Below, piece after piece: positions 10,251 through 18,738 of a stretch of DNA of 64,000 nucleotides. Both the position numbers and the translations under genes were made by a program. The notes beneath the pieces were generated by a model that was not told where the DNA came from, made no database searches, and worked only from the letters and a program-made list of their open reading frames with translations. Numbering within the stretch: position 1 is the first letter of the stretch; every line of letters starts with the position of its first letter. The stretch is from Phenylobacterium sp. J367. Lineage in GTDB: Bacteria > Pseudomonadota > Alphaproteobacteria > Caulobacterales > Caulobacteraceae. The stretch is taken from positions 3,416,501 through 3,480,500 of the forward strand of contig NZ_JAJONA010000001.1 of NCBI RefSeq assembly GCF_024699985.1, read 5' to 3'.

Positions 10251-10306
10251 TGACCCCACCTGTTTATCCATCTGACTTTCTTGGATAAAAACAGGCTCAT
10301 TTCGCC
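10243..10306. repeat. Nested inverted repeat at the left end of the island
   Basis: An outer pair GGCGAAATGA / TCATTTCGCC (10243-10252, 10297-10306) encloses an inner pair CCTGTTTATCCA / TGGATAAAAACAGG (10259-10270, 10282-10295; two extra A/T bases in one arm) around an 11-base centre. The outer arm runs across the proposed attL junction. It may be an integrase or regulator binding site, or a terminator for the adjoining gene. Confidence 0.55.
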
Positions 10307-10444
10307 CGTGTAGGAACTGTGCAGAAGAATCTGCAAGGGTTGTGCGGGAGAGCCCAACCTTGGCAGTTCCTAGCGATTCCCACAACCGGCTGAGGCCAGC
10401 CGGTTGCCGGCGGCAGGACGAGCCTGCCGCCGAGGAGGACCGTC

Positions 10445-10691
10445 TCAAGCGGGGGGCTCCCGTCTCCGGCCTCGGCTCTATGAGCCGCAGGACGATGCGG
10501 CCGGTGAGCGGCACCGCGTCGCAATTCAGATTGAAGCCCTTGCCGTCCCTGTTCGGCCAAGCGGCGCCGATGGGGGTCCAGATCGCGGCGCTGCCCTCGC
10601 CGTTGACGCGGTACAGCCGGTGGGTCGGCCGGCGCGGCGCTTCGGCAGCAGCAGAGGTTTGGGTGGCTGGGGATTGAGACTTGCTGGCCAT
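10445..10691 (-). CDS. Small conserved protein of conjugative elements (apparent +1 frameshift)
   Basis: About 81 residues. The core RPTHRLYRVNGEG...WTPIGAAWPNRDGKGFNLNCDAVPLTGRIVLR resembles a small hypothetical protein seen often beside TraA-type relaxases on alphaproteobacterial plasmids and islands. It has no known function. In the present sequence the frame runs on past the expected end; removing one C from the run of six at about 10449-10454 gives a stop right after ETGAPA, the normal length. The ATG at 10691 is chosen because the family begins with a short polar tail before RPTHRLY. Confidence 0.6.
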
Positions 10692-10993
10692 GGTGGTTCT
10701 CCTGATCCGCCGCGGGACCATCCCGCGGCTTCATGGGGAGCCAAGGCGACAGGCCATGAGCCGGCGGTCACACCCCGCGCGCCAGCGCGCCCGAAGGGAG
10801 CGGAGCTGCACGGAGCCGAAGGCGGAGGAAGCGAGCTGGGTTGACCGGCGGCGGGCCTGGCGCAGAACGCTCACCGCTCGAAGCCGCTGAGGTTCCGTGA
10901 CCACCACAATCGGAGAGCCGGTCGTCAGGGCGGTGTCATAGCCCCGGAGATTCAAACTTCTGGCTGTCGATGTATCGGACACAGACCTTGCCG
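10692..10993. other. Intergenic stretch, no gene recognised
   Basis: About 300 bases between the small conserved protein and the XRE regulator. A minus-strand frame of 83 codons (10731-10982, starting MSDTSTARSLNLRGYDTALTTG) is open, but its second half looks like random Arg/Ala-rich translation and no family is recognised, so it is not called as a gene. Confidence 0.4.
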
Positions 10994-11389
10994 CTAGGAC
11001 CTGGGTCCCTCGGGCTTGGACAAGGCGTCAATGAACGACACGAGCGCTGCTTTGTGGCCACGCGGCAACCGGCAATAGCTGCTTAGCAGCTTGAGCGCGC
11101 CCGGCTCACCCAACATCGCGGCAAGATCGTCGCTGATCTGAGACACCGCTTCGACCGGCCCGAAGAACTCGGCGACCGGGACATCCAGGGCCGCCGCAAT
11201 CCGCGCCAGCATCGAAGCGCTCACGCGGTTGGTGCCCCTTTCGTACTTCTGCACCTGTTGGAAAGTCACGCCGACCGCCTCGGCAAGCGCCTGCTGCGAG
11301 CCCCCTCGCATCTTGCGAGTCAAACGGATACGTGCGCCGACGGAAACATCGACAGGATCGCGGCGGTCGTCAGGCGGAGGAGGCATCAT
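10994..11389 (-). CDS. XRE-family helix-turn-helix regulator
   Basis: A 131-residue cytoplasmic DNA-binding protein. The HTH spans about residues 18-72: GARIRLTRKMRGGSQQALAEAVGVTFQQVQKYERGTNRVSASMLARIAAAL. The C-terminal 55 residues (DDLAAMLGEPGALKLLSSYCRLP...ALVSFIDAL) are the tail common in alphaproteobacterial members of this type. Its target is unknown; its place at the left end of the island suggests control of the element's maintenance or transfer genes. Confidence 0.88.
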   Translation of the reverse strand: MMPPPPDDRRDPVDVSVGARIRLTRKMRGGSQQALAEAVGVTFQQVQKYERGTNRVSASMLARIAAALDVPVAEFFGPVEAVSQISDDLAAMLGEPGALKLLSSYCRLPRGHKAALVSFIDALSKPEGPRS

Positions 11390-11440
11390 ACACCTTCAAA
11401 GTCGAGGCGGCTTCCATGTACGGGCCGTCTGGAACGGCGG

Positions 11441-11980
11441 CTAGCCGGTCTCCGAATGCCGGCGTGACATGGCCGTGAGATCTCGGCGTGCTCCGGTGAT
11501 CAGGGCGTGAACTTCCGGGTGTTCCTCGCGCCAGATCAGACGCTCCACCACGGCCAACTTCGCAATGATCGATTCCAGGTCGGCCGAACCGGAACTCGGA
11601 ATGGATTTCAGCGCCGCTTCGCGCTGCTCGAACAGCACGTCCAGGCAGCCGTCGATGTCGCGCAGCTCCTTCGCCCACGGTAAGGCCTGCTGCTCGGCGG
11701 GGCTCAGGCGGAACCAATTGTGATTTTTCGCCAGCCAAGTTTCCAGTTTGGCCCAGCGCGTCTGGAGACGCGCGATCTTGGCCTCGATCGCCAGCCAACG
11801 CGCGCACCGCCTCGTCCCTTCGTCCGAAGGGACCAACGTAGCGGCCGGCGGGATAGCGCCCGTCGCCGCGACCGGCTTAGCGGCGCCCAAGGCCGCAACC
11901 GAAGTTCCGGCGATGACGGCGCGCCTGGAGAGTTCAGGCAGGCGCACGCCTTCGACGCCCGTCTTGCGACGCGAGTCCAT
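11441..11980 (-). CDS. Hypothetical protein with Tat-like N-terminus
   Basis: A 179-residue protein. Residues 15-45 resemble a twin-arginine signal (LSRRAVIAGTSVAALGAAKPVAA), so it may be exported. The rest is predicted helical and rich in Trp, Arg and Glu (IARLQTRWAKLETWLAKNHNWFRLSPAEQQALPWAKELRDID), with no known motif. Similar short Tat-signal proteins occur as orphans in alphaproteobacterial islands. Function unknown. It is divergent from the small HTH gene at 12081. Confidence 0.65.
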   Translation of the reverse strand: MDSRRKTGVEGVRLPELSRRAVIAGTSVAALGAAKPVAATGAIPPAATLVPSDEGTRRCARWLAIEAKIARLQTRWAKLETWLAKNHNWFRLSPAEQQALPWAKELRDIDGCLDVLFEQREAALKSIPSSGSADLESIIAKLAVVERLIWREEHPEVHALITGARRDLTAMSRRHSETG

Positions 11981-12080
11981 GACCGAAGCCTTCTAATCAC
12001 CTATGATAACTTTATGATCGCGCGGAGGCGACGGGGCGTCAACATGAAATCATCTCATACGATTAGAAAATTATCATGAC

Positions 12081-12329
12081 ATGTTGACGGCAACTCAAAT
12101 CCGGGCGGCACGCGCATTGTTGGGTTGGAGCCAGCCGGCTTTGGCAAAGGCATCGGGGCTGTCGCTCCCGACCATTGTTCGCATGGAGAGCCAGCTTGGC
12201 CCTGGCCGCAGTTCCGCCGCCAACGTCGAAGCTGTGCAGCGCGCTCTAGAGAACGCCGGCGTTCTGTTCTTGGAAGCCGATGACGCAAGCGCTGTTGGAC
12301 CAGGCGTGCGGCTCAAGCAGAGTTCCTAG
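12081..12329 (+). CDS. Small XRE-type DNA-binding protein
   Basis: An 82-residue protein consisting of one HTH domain (IRAARALLGWSQPALAKASGLSLPTIVRME) plus a short tail (VQRALENAGVLFLE). This architecture is common in alphaproteobacteria as a free-standing regulator. It is transcribed away from the Tat-signal protein, and the 100-base AT-rich gap between them (around 12000-12075) probably holds both promoters. Confidence 0.82.
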   Translation: MLTATQIRAARALLGWSQPALAKASGLSLPTIVRMESQLGPGRSSAANVEAVQRALENAGVLFLEADDASAVGPGVRLKQSS

Positions 12330-12485
12330 GGGGCGGCGCTCCCAGGTCGCCCCGTGCGATCACGTCGGGTGGTGCTCAGCTTGAATGAGACACCATCTCG
12401 CGCCCGGCGGTGCTAAGCTTGGCAATGGCTGGCCTGGAGGCCTCGAAAGGGGCCGCTCGCTTCAGGGGCGCGGAGAAGCTCAACA

Positions 12486-13187
12486 ATGAACGCAGTGAAT
12501 CTCAATGAGTTGGGGGTCCCCACCGACGGTCACCCGGAAGCCCAGGTGGATCATGGCTTGTCTGCGGTCGCGAAGATCGATGTCATCTTTCGAAACCAAC
12601 GCGCCCGGCTGATCGACGAAATTCAGCAATCCACCGTGGTTCTCGGCTGTGTCGCGTGGCTTACGGATAATGCCGTCCTACAGGCGCTGGCCAAATGCGA
12701 GCACGTCAGCATCGTCGTCCAAAAGGAGGATTTTCTGAGGCCCGACCTGGGGTACAGGGGAGCCTGGGCGCAGAACCTACGTAAGCTCTACGGTGCTCTG
12801 CCCTCACCCCTGACCCGCTACGATCTGCCCGGCGGAGTGGCCGGCTTGAGCTATGCGTGTGACCCCAGCATCGCCCCAGTCCGATGCGTGGGCAACCACA
12901 ACCGGGACAAGAAGGCGGCCTCGCCGAGGATGCACAACAAGTTCCTGGTTTTCTGCGAACACGGACGAGACGACGCGGGCGACCCTTGCGTGGTGCCGCG
13001 CCGGGTCTGGACTGGGAGCTACAACATCAGCGCCAACGCGGCGGCGTCCTGGGAAAACGCAGTGCTGATCCACAGTGCCGAGGTCGCGGATGCCTATGCC
13101 CGAGAGTACGGGCAGATCATGGCCTTCTCGGAAGCCCTGGACTGGACCAGCGATTGGGTCGCGCCGGAATACCGGATCGGAACCTAA
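12486..13187 (+). CDS. Phospholipase D-like (HKD nuclease/lipase superfamily) protein
   Basis: A 233-residue protein with one PLD-type active-site half: MHNKFLVF (residues 151-158) followed by WTGSYNISANAAASWENAV (about residue 175). The early part (ARLIDEIQQSTVVLGCVAWLTDNAVLQAL) is the typical beta-alpha start of PLD-like domains. The Asp expected after HxKx4 is replaced by Cys. With one motif it would act as a dimer, as the small nucleases of this superfamily do. There is no signal peptide, so a cytoplasmic nuclease role is more likely than lipid cleavage. It stands alone between the HTH gene and the relaxase operon; a defence or DNA-processing role is possible but not shown. Confidence 0.75.
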   Translation: MNAVNLNELGVPTDGHPEAQVDHGLSAVAKIDVIFRNQRARLIDEIQQSTVVLGCVAWLTDNAVLQALAKCEHVSIVVQKEDFLRPDLGYRGAWAQNLRKLYGALPSPLTRYDLPGGVAGLSYACDPSIAPVRCVGNHNRDKKAASPRMHNKFLVFCEHGRDDAGDPCVVPRRVWTGSYNISANAAASWENAVLIHSAEVADAYAREYGQIMAFSEALDWTSDWVAPEYRIGT

Positions 13188-13217
13188 GGACGTTAGGCGA
13201 CGGTAGCGCCCCCACAC

Positions 13218-13922
13218 TCACTCCCCACCCGTGGCGGTTCGCCGCTGTTGCGCCATCGGCGCCGGGTTCAGGGTCAAGGAACAGCGTTGCGCCTTGCCGC
13301 TGCGGGCCAGCGCAGCGCGGCAGGCCGCGACGGCCTCTCGGTTGTCGCTCACAAGTGTGGTGTCGGCGGCAAGTTGAGCCCAGCCCTCGGCGTTGGCCGC
13401 ACGCATCAAGTCGCCGCCGGCCGTCCACCGATCTTGGCGCATGACCAGGGCCGCGACGCGGGTGTTGACCCCGAGCGGCAGAAAGCCTGCGATGATCGGC
13501 GACAACACCAGCCCGACCGCCAAGGCGACGCCGCCGGTCCAGCACAGCAGCTTGAACTGCCGGTCCTGCGCCCAGGCTTGGCCGACGATGCCCGCCAGCC
13601 GCGACCGCTCGCGCTCGGCCTCCTGGGCGGCCCGGTCAAGCCTCTGCGCCGCCTCGCGCACCAGCGCCGTTCCGGCGTTCGCGATGGCTTGACCCTGCTG
13701 CTCAGGCGTCAGGCGCAGCGCAGGCGACTCCAGGATGGAGTCCAACTGCTCGCCAAGCTCGTCCAATCCCTTGCCGATGACGCCGAGGTCCGCGCTGTAG
13801 TCCGGGGGCCGGTTCTCACGCATGGCCGCCGGCAGGGCCTCGATCGCCCGCCGCAGCACCGAGACCTCGGCCCGCAAATCCTCGAACGCCTGGGCGGGAT
13901 CGCCCGCCTGTTCAACCGCCAT
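13218..13922 (-). CDS. DUF6118-family protein, downstream of the relaxase
   Basis: About 234 residues. The N-terminal half is coiled-coil like (FEDLRAEVSVLRRAIEALPAAM...LDELGEQLDSIL...AQEAERERSRLAGIVGQ); one membrane helix follows (LLCWTGGVALAVGLVLSPIIAGFLPLG), then a short periplasmic-type tail. This is the DUF6118 arrangement found right after traA in many alphaproteobacterial mobilizable elements. It likely has a supporting role in transfer, possibly at the membrane. The ATG at 13922 is chosen; a GTG at 13937 would give five more residues. It follows traA by only 18 bases and is surely in the same operon. Confidence 0.8.
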   Translation of the reverse strand: MAVEQAGDPAQAFEDLRAEVSVLRRAIEALPAAMRENRPPDYSADLGVIGKGLDELGEQLDSILESPALRLTPEQQGQAIANAGTALVREAAQRLDRAAQEAERERSRLAGIVGQAWAQDRQFKLLCWTGGVALAVGLVLSPIIAGFLPLGVNTRVAALVMRQDRWTAGGDLMRAANAEGWAQLAADTTLVSDNREAVAACRAALARSGKAQRCSLTLNPAPMAQQRRTATGGE

Positions 13923-13940
13923 CCTGGCCCTCCGCACCCG

Positions 13941-16900
13941 CTACAACGACATGCCGGGGTCCCGGCTTCGCCCGATTTCCATCGCCGCTTGCCGGGCGCC
14001 CGGCGCCGCGATCACCCGGGTCAGCGCCGAGCCCCGCTCCACGCCCAAGGCGGGCGCGCGAGACCGCACCAGAGACTCCAACTGCGGATCGCCCTTGAGC
14101 GCTCCCGCCATCGCTTTCATGCGGCCTTCGAGGCGGCGGCGCGCCTCAGCATGTCGCCAGCCGTGCAGCCGGTCGCGCTGCGCCTCCAGCCGCTTCCATT
14201 CGTTCACGAGGCGGTCGGCCTTCAGCACCGGATCGCGCCGCACTTGCTCCTCACGGCGGACGGCGCCGGCTAGCTCGGCGCCGCGTTCCGGGCCGCGAAG
14301 ATCCCGCATCGCCCGCCATGTCGCCGGCTCGTGCCGCAGCGCATTGTGCAAGTCGCGCGTCGCGCCTGGCCGCGCCGCGTCCAGCGCGCGGGCCGCCTCG
14401 CGCAATTCCCGCTTCTGATGCTCCAGAACCGGTAGCGCCTGGGCGCGCATCCGCTCTGCGCCGTCCAACGCCTGCGCATAACGCTCCGCCGCCTGCGCCA
14501 GCGGCTGCCGTGGCGCTGGCGCGACGCGATCCGACTTGGACAGCGGCAGGGCCTCAACGCGTCCCATCGCCGGCGCCGGCCGGCGTGGGTTCAGCGTTAG
14601 ACCATCGAACATCCCGCGCTTACGCGCCGGCTCGACATCTGAAGCGGGAGTACGGTCCCGCGCCCCACGCCGCATCGCCCCTGTTTGCAACCCTTCTGGC
14701 ACGACGATGGGCTGTTCGAGCCCGCGCCGCGCTGCGTAGTCCAGCGTGGTTTCCTTCAGCCCGGCGCGCGAGAGTCGCGACGACAAGGCCGCCACGTCCG
14801 TGAATTCTTCTCGGCCGGCGTAGAGCGTCACGGCGTCCCGATGGCGGGTCATGGCGACATAGGTGAGATGGCGGTCCATCGTGCCGGACGCCAGCACATG
14901 GGCGCGGTCCACTGTGGCGCCCTGGGCCTTATGGATGGTGGTGGCGTAGCCGTGGTCCACCGCCGCATAGTCGGCCATCGAAACGGACACCGCCCGTCCC
15001 GTACCGGGGCCTCTGGCGCCGTCCAGGCGGACCTCCAGCCGGCCGGGCTCGGCTCGCTCCACCGTGCCCAGCATGCCGTTCTTCACCCCGAGGTCGCGGT
15101 TGTTCTCGCGGAACAGGATGCGGTCGCCAGACGCGAAGGCGCGTTCGCCCTCCGTCGTCTGGTAGAGGTGCTCGTTCTGAAGTTCGCCACGGCCCCGGCG
15201 CACGGCGCGGATCGCGTCGTTCAAATCCGCCACGTCGGCCCGGCGATGCGCCAGCACCAACCGCGAGCCGTTCGGCCGCGCATCCATGTCGGCGATCACG
15301 TCGCCCACGATGGCGTGACGGGCCGCGCCGATGTCGAGCTCGAAGCGGATGGCGCCGCGCTCAGCGTAGGCGCCCAGCCCCTCGGCTGTGCGATGGCGCG
15401 CGAAGTCGACGGATGCCGCCCTCTGCCAGCCTTCGCGCTGTCGGCGGATTTCGCCCAATTCCACGAAGCCGGCGCGCTCGGCCACCGCTCGAAACGCCGC
15501 GCCCGGTCCTATCGGCTGGAGCTGTTCGGGATCGCCCACCAGCACCACCTTGGCGCCCGCCTGATCGGCCTGGGCCAAGACCCGCGAAAGCTGACGGCTT
15601 CCCACCATCCCGGCTTCGTCGATCACCAGCACGCTGCGCGGGCCGAGCATGTCGCGCCCGCGCTCCCAACTGCGTTCCCAACTCGCCAGCGTTCGGCTTC
15701 GGATACCGGAGGACTCCTCCAATCCTTCCGCCGCCTTGCCGGCCAGGGCCGCGCCCATGACCTGATAACCTTCGGCTTCCCAAGCCTGGCGCCCGGCGCC
15801 GAGCATCGTGCTCTTGCCCGCCCCGGCGATGCCGACCACGGCCTCGATGCGTTCGGGACCGGTGATGTGGCGGACAGCCGCCTTCTGCTCTTCCGCTAGG
15901 AAGGGCCGATCCGCGATGGCCTGTTCGACGTTGCCGCGGCTGACGCCGAACGTCCGGCTTTCCGCCATCCGGTCGGCGCTCTCGGCCATCTGCCGCTCGA
16001 CAGCGATCATCTCCTTGGTGGAGTAGCGGGCCGGCTCCAGCGTGCGGCCGAATTCGTCCCTTTGCTCGGGCCGCAGTTCGACCAATGCGGGGGACGCCAT
16101 CGCCTTGGCGAATGCCGCTTGGAAGGTGTCAGGATCGTCGATGTAGCGGTGCAATGTTCGCGCCACGTCGGTGCGGTCGAACACGCTCTTTTCGTTGGTG
16201 ACGAGAGTCAGCGCCTGCTCGGGCTTTTCGCGGATCAGCTTGGCGTTTCGCCGCGCCTGCTCCTCGTCCTGACGGGCGCGCACAACGGACTTCCCGCGCC
16301 GGTCCATCTGGGTGGCGTGAACGCCCATATGCTGGGTGGGCTCGATCTCCAGGCCGCAGTCGTGGTGCGAACGGTGGTCAATGCGGATGTCGTGGCCGGC
16401 GAGCGCCAGATGCCGGTTGGCGCGATCCTCCCAATCCATGCGGATGTCGCGGAGCTGGTCGTGCGAAGTCGGCAGGCCCAGCGCGGCGAGCTTCTTGTTC
16501 TCCAGCTCCAGGTCAGACTTCTTGCCGAGCCCATCCTGTTCCACCTTCCGGGTGGTGAGCATGATGTGGGCGTGGTGGTTGCGCACGTCGGTGTCGCCGT
16601 GCGGGCTGTGAATCGCGAAATCCACCGCCACGCCGTAGCGATCGGCCAGCTCGTGCGCGAACTCCCGCGTCAGCTCAAGACGCTGGGCGGCGGATAGCTC
16701 ATGGGGTAGCGCGACCTCGATCTCACGCGCCACCCGCGCGTCCTTGCGCGTCTCCGCCGCCTCGGCCGCATTCCATAGCCGCGAACGGTCCTGCGCCCAC
16801 TCGGCCTCAACGCCCTCCGGCAGCACGATCTCGGTGTGCTCCACGCCCCGCCGATGGGTGAAGTCGTGGGTCAGGCCGTCGCGTTCGTTGGTCAGCCTTT

Positions 16901-16985
16901 GCGAGGCGCGATAGGCGGCGGCGGCGACCGCGCTGCGCCCGCTGCTGCGGCTGATCGGCTTCATCGCCAAGTGATAGATCGCCAT
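13941..16985 (-). CDS. traA: Ti-type conjugative relaxase/helicase TraA (MOB-Q)
   Basis: An intact protein of about 1014 residues. The N-terminal MobA/MobL nickase domain has MAIYHLAMKPISRSSGRSA, AAYRAS and the metal-binding HSPHGDTD...HHAHIMLTTR cluster. The C-terminal superfamily I helicase has Walker A GIAGAGKST, Walker B LVIDEAGM, VLVGDPEQLQPIGPG and the late motif YATTIHKAQGATVD. It would cut the oriT found 106 bp upstream and unwind the transferred strand. The ATG at 16985 fits the usual start; a GTG lies at 16994. It is one of the few long genes in the island without a frameshift, which argues the element is recent. Confidence 0.95.
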   Translation of the reverse strand: MAIYHLAMKPISRSSGRSAVAAAAYRASQRLTNERDGLTHDFTHRRGVEHTEIVLPEGVEAEWAQDRSRLWNAAEAAETRKDARVAREIEVALPHELSAAQRLELTREFAHELADRYGVAVDFAIHSPHGDTDVRNHHAHIMLTTRKVEQDGLGKKSDLELENKKLAALGLPTSHDQLRDIRMDWEDRANRHLALAGHDIRIDHRSHHDCGLEIEPTQHMGVHATQMDRRGKSVVRARQDEEQARRNAKLIREKPEQALTLVTNEKSVFDRTDVARTLHRYIDDPDTFQAAFAKAMASPALVELRPEQRDEFGRTLEPARYSTKEMIAVERQMAESADRMAESRTFGVSRGNVEQAIADRPFLAEEQKAAVRHITGPERIEAVVGIAGAGKSTMLGAGRQAWEAEGYQVMGAALAGKAAEGLEESSGIRSRTLASWERSWERGRDMLGPRSVLVIDEAGMVGSRQLSRVLAQADQAGAKVVLVGDPEQLQPIGPGAAFRAVAERAGFVELGEIRRQREGWQRAASVDFARHRTAEGLGAYAERGAIRFELDIGAARHAIVGDVIADMDARPNGSRLVLAHRRADVADLNDAIRAVRRGRGELQNEHLYQTTEGERAFASGDRILFRENNRDLGVKNGMLGTVERAEPGRLEVRLDGARGPGTGRAVSVSMADYAAVDHGYATTIHKAQGATVDRAHVLASGTMDRHLTYVAMTRHRDAVTLYAGREEFTDVAALSSRLSRAGLKETTLDYAARRGLEQPIVVPEGLQTGAMRRGARDRTPASDVEPARKRGMFDGLTLNPRRPAPAMGRVEALPLSKSDRVAPAPRQPLAQAAERYAQALDGAERMRAQALPVLEHQKRELREAARALDAARPGATRDLHNALRHEPATWRAMRDLRGPERGAELAGAVRREEQVRRDPVLKADRLVNEWKRLEAQRDRLHGWRHAEARRRLEGRMKAMAGALKGDPQLESLVRSRAPALGVERGSALTRVIAAPGARQAAMEIGRSRDPGMSL

Positions 16986-17090
16986 GACGAACACTCAGGT
17001 GGCGCCGCGCACTGCGGCGATCCTGGCGGGCCCAGGGTGCGCAAGCCCCGTAGCGTCCTCAAGTCCGTCGATCTGAAGCTAACAAGCGCT

Positions 17091-17120
17091 GAGTTGCACA
17101 GCAACTCGTAAGTGCGCTCC
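17091..17120 (+). other. oriT: Origin of transfer (oriT) of MOB-Q type
   Basis: A perfect 7-bp inverted repeat with a 3-base loop (GAGTTGC-ACA-GCAACTC, 17091-17107) is followed directly by GTAAGTGCGCTCC. This is the layout of RSF1010/R1162-type and Ti-type origins: hairpin, then a TAA(A/G)TGCGC nick region. It lies between the divergent traA and traD genes, where oriT is expected. The nick probably falls within TAAGTGCGC by analogy. Confidence 0.75.
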
Positions 17121-17379
17121 TTCGCTAGTCTTCACTTTGCTCAGACAACTCGGGGTGCCCCGCATGTGAACAAGCTTGGCAGCGCATCAGAGAAGCGCAG
17201 AGCAAGCAGCGGAGGTGACGACCCTCGGAATCGCAAACAGCACGCAGTCGGAAGGTATGGACACCGCCTAGTCGTGGCAACACGGCTGCGACGACTTGCC
17301 GAAAGCTTTGGAACTGGTGACGGCTCAAGCGGGACCAGCTATGGTGGAGGCGCGAGGGGGCGTGCATCGGGAGAGGACG

Positions 17380-17703
17380 ATGGCAAAGCGGACGATCGCC
17401 GAGCGCCTGGCGCAACTAGAAGCCCAGCGCAAAACCCTCCAGACCAAACTCAGCAAACAGGAACGCGCCAAGGACACGCGCCGCAAGGTGCTGCTGGGCG
17501 CCTTCATCCTCTACCGGCTGGAGAAGGGTCAGGACGCCTTTTCGAAGGTCGAGTTGCCGGACTGGCTACGGCGCGAGCTGCCCGGCTTCATCACCCGTGA
17601 GGATGACGCCGCACTGTTCGTCGATCTACTGGGCGAACCTGCCGCCACGACGCGGAGGTCGGAGAAAGGCTCGGGGGCGGCGCAAGCTCGTCCGCAGGCC
17701 TGA
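17380..17703 (+). CDS. traD: TraD-family relaxosome accessory protein
   Basis: A 107-residue protein of the small TraD type found next to traA: IAERLAQLEAQRKTLQTKLSKQERAKDTRRKVLLGAFILYRLEKG, then ...ELPGFITREDDAALFVDLL. The N-terminal coiled coil followed by a KDTRRK basic patch is the family signature; these proteins are thought to help the relaxase at oriT. The ATG at 17380 has GGGAGAGGA just upstream. It is divergent from traA with oriT between them. It is not the large VirD4-like coupling protein sometimes also called TraD. Confidence 0.85.
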   Translation: MAKRTIAERLAQLEAQRKTLQTKLSKQERAKDTRRKVLLGAFILYRLEKGQDAFSKVELPDWLRRELPGFITREDDAALFVDLLGEPAATTRRSEKGSGAAQARPQA

Positions 17704-17721
17704 ACCGCCCCCGCCGACGCC

Positions 17722-17946
17722 ATGAGATACGTCTCGCTCGCGGCCCATCTGGTTGTCGGCTTCCTCATCGGCAATTTGGTCGCCGACCTCGTCGTGGCGA
17801 TCGCGATCCCCACTTGGCGCAATCATCTGGGCCAGACCCTCCTCATCCTTCTGTTCGGAGGAACGGGCGCCTTCGCCGGCTATGGGACGTGGCGCCGAAA
17901 ACTCGCGCCGATCCAGACGGACGTGCATGGCTCGGCCCCGGCGTAA
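17722..17946 (+). CDS. Small two-helix membrane protein
   Basis: A 74-residue protein with two predicted membrane helices (LAAHLVVGFLIGNLVADLVVAIAI and TLLILLFGGTGAFAGYGTW). It starts 18 bases after traD and is probably co-transcribed with it. Its last dozen codons overlap the truncated 3' end of the esterase pseudogene on the other strand, so the C-terminus may have been replaced at an old junction. No family is recognised. Confidence 0.55.
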   Translation: MRYVSLAAHLVVGFLIGNLVADLVVAIAIPTWRNHLGQTLLILLFGGTGAFAGYGTWRRKLAPIQTDVHGSAPA

Positions 17947-18738
17947 CTGCCCTTCACGCCGGCGGCTTTTAGCCTCTCGAACATCTCGCGGGACTGGCCG
18001 ACAGGCACGCTGTGGTCATTGTCTCCGTGCACCAGGAGGAACGGCGGATCCGCCGCGTCGAGGAAGTTCACCGCGCTGGCCTTGGCCTCTTGGCCCGCGA
18101 AGTAGCTCAGGTCGCTATTCGACAGGGCCGGGATGTCGAAGACGCCGAACCAAATGGCGGCGGCCTGCACGCAGTCGCTCTCGCCGCCCGCGTCGCCGGC
18201 GGGTGAGCAGTCCGTAGCGGCGAGCGCGGCCAACTGGCCGCCTGCCGAGCCGCCCCAGATCGCCACGCGGGCCTTGTCGATGCCGTAGTCCGCGGCGTGC
18301 GTCTTCAGCCAGCGGATGGCGGCGTCGACATCCTCCGTGGGCCGCCGGGAACTTGGCCTCGGCGCCCAGCCGGTAGTTTAGCGAGGCCACGACGTAGCCC
18401 TTCGCCGCGAGGCTTGCCAGCACGCTCGGGAAGTCTGCAAAGGCTTGGCCGCTGCGCGATGTGCCGATCATCCAGCCGCCGCCGTGGACGTAGATCACCA
18501 GCGGCTTCGGCCCGCCCACCTTGGGCGGCGCGTAGAGGTCCAGCGTAATCAGGCGGAAGCCGTTAATCTGCGACTAGACCAAGTCGGGATGGGCTGTCAC
18601 GCCGCCTGGATAGGTCGCCGTCAGCTTCGGGAACCGATCGCTGCTCACGACCTTTTCGGCGACGGTGGCTTGCACCGGCGCGCACTCGGCGGCGGTGGCG
18701 AGTGCAAAGCCTGCGGCGACGGCCAGTGCGAGTCCCAT
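17930..18738 (-). pseudogene. Exported alpha/beta-hydrolase (esterase) pseudogene
   Basis: A remnant of a BD-FAE/acetyl-esterase-like protein. From the ATG at 18738: signal peptide (MGLALAVAAGFALATAAECA), then TATYPGGVTAHPDLV and a TAG at 18571-18573 where a Tyr codon is expected, then QINGFRLITLDLYAPP and the oxyanion motif HGGGW. A one-base insertion near 18340 shifts the frame before WGGSAGGQLAALAA (nucleophile Ser). HGDNDHSVPVGQS carries the acid residue. The coding match stops near 17935 before the catalytic His, at the junction with the transfer module. One nonsense codon, one frameshift and a 3' truncation mean it is dead. Confidence 0.8.
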
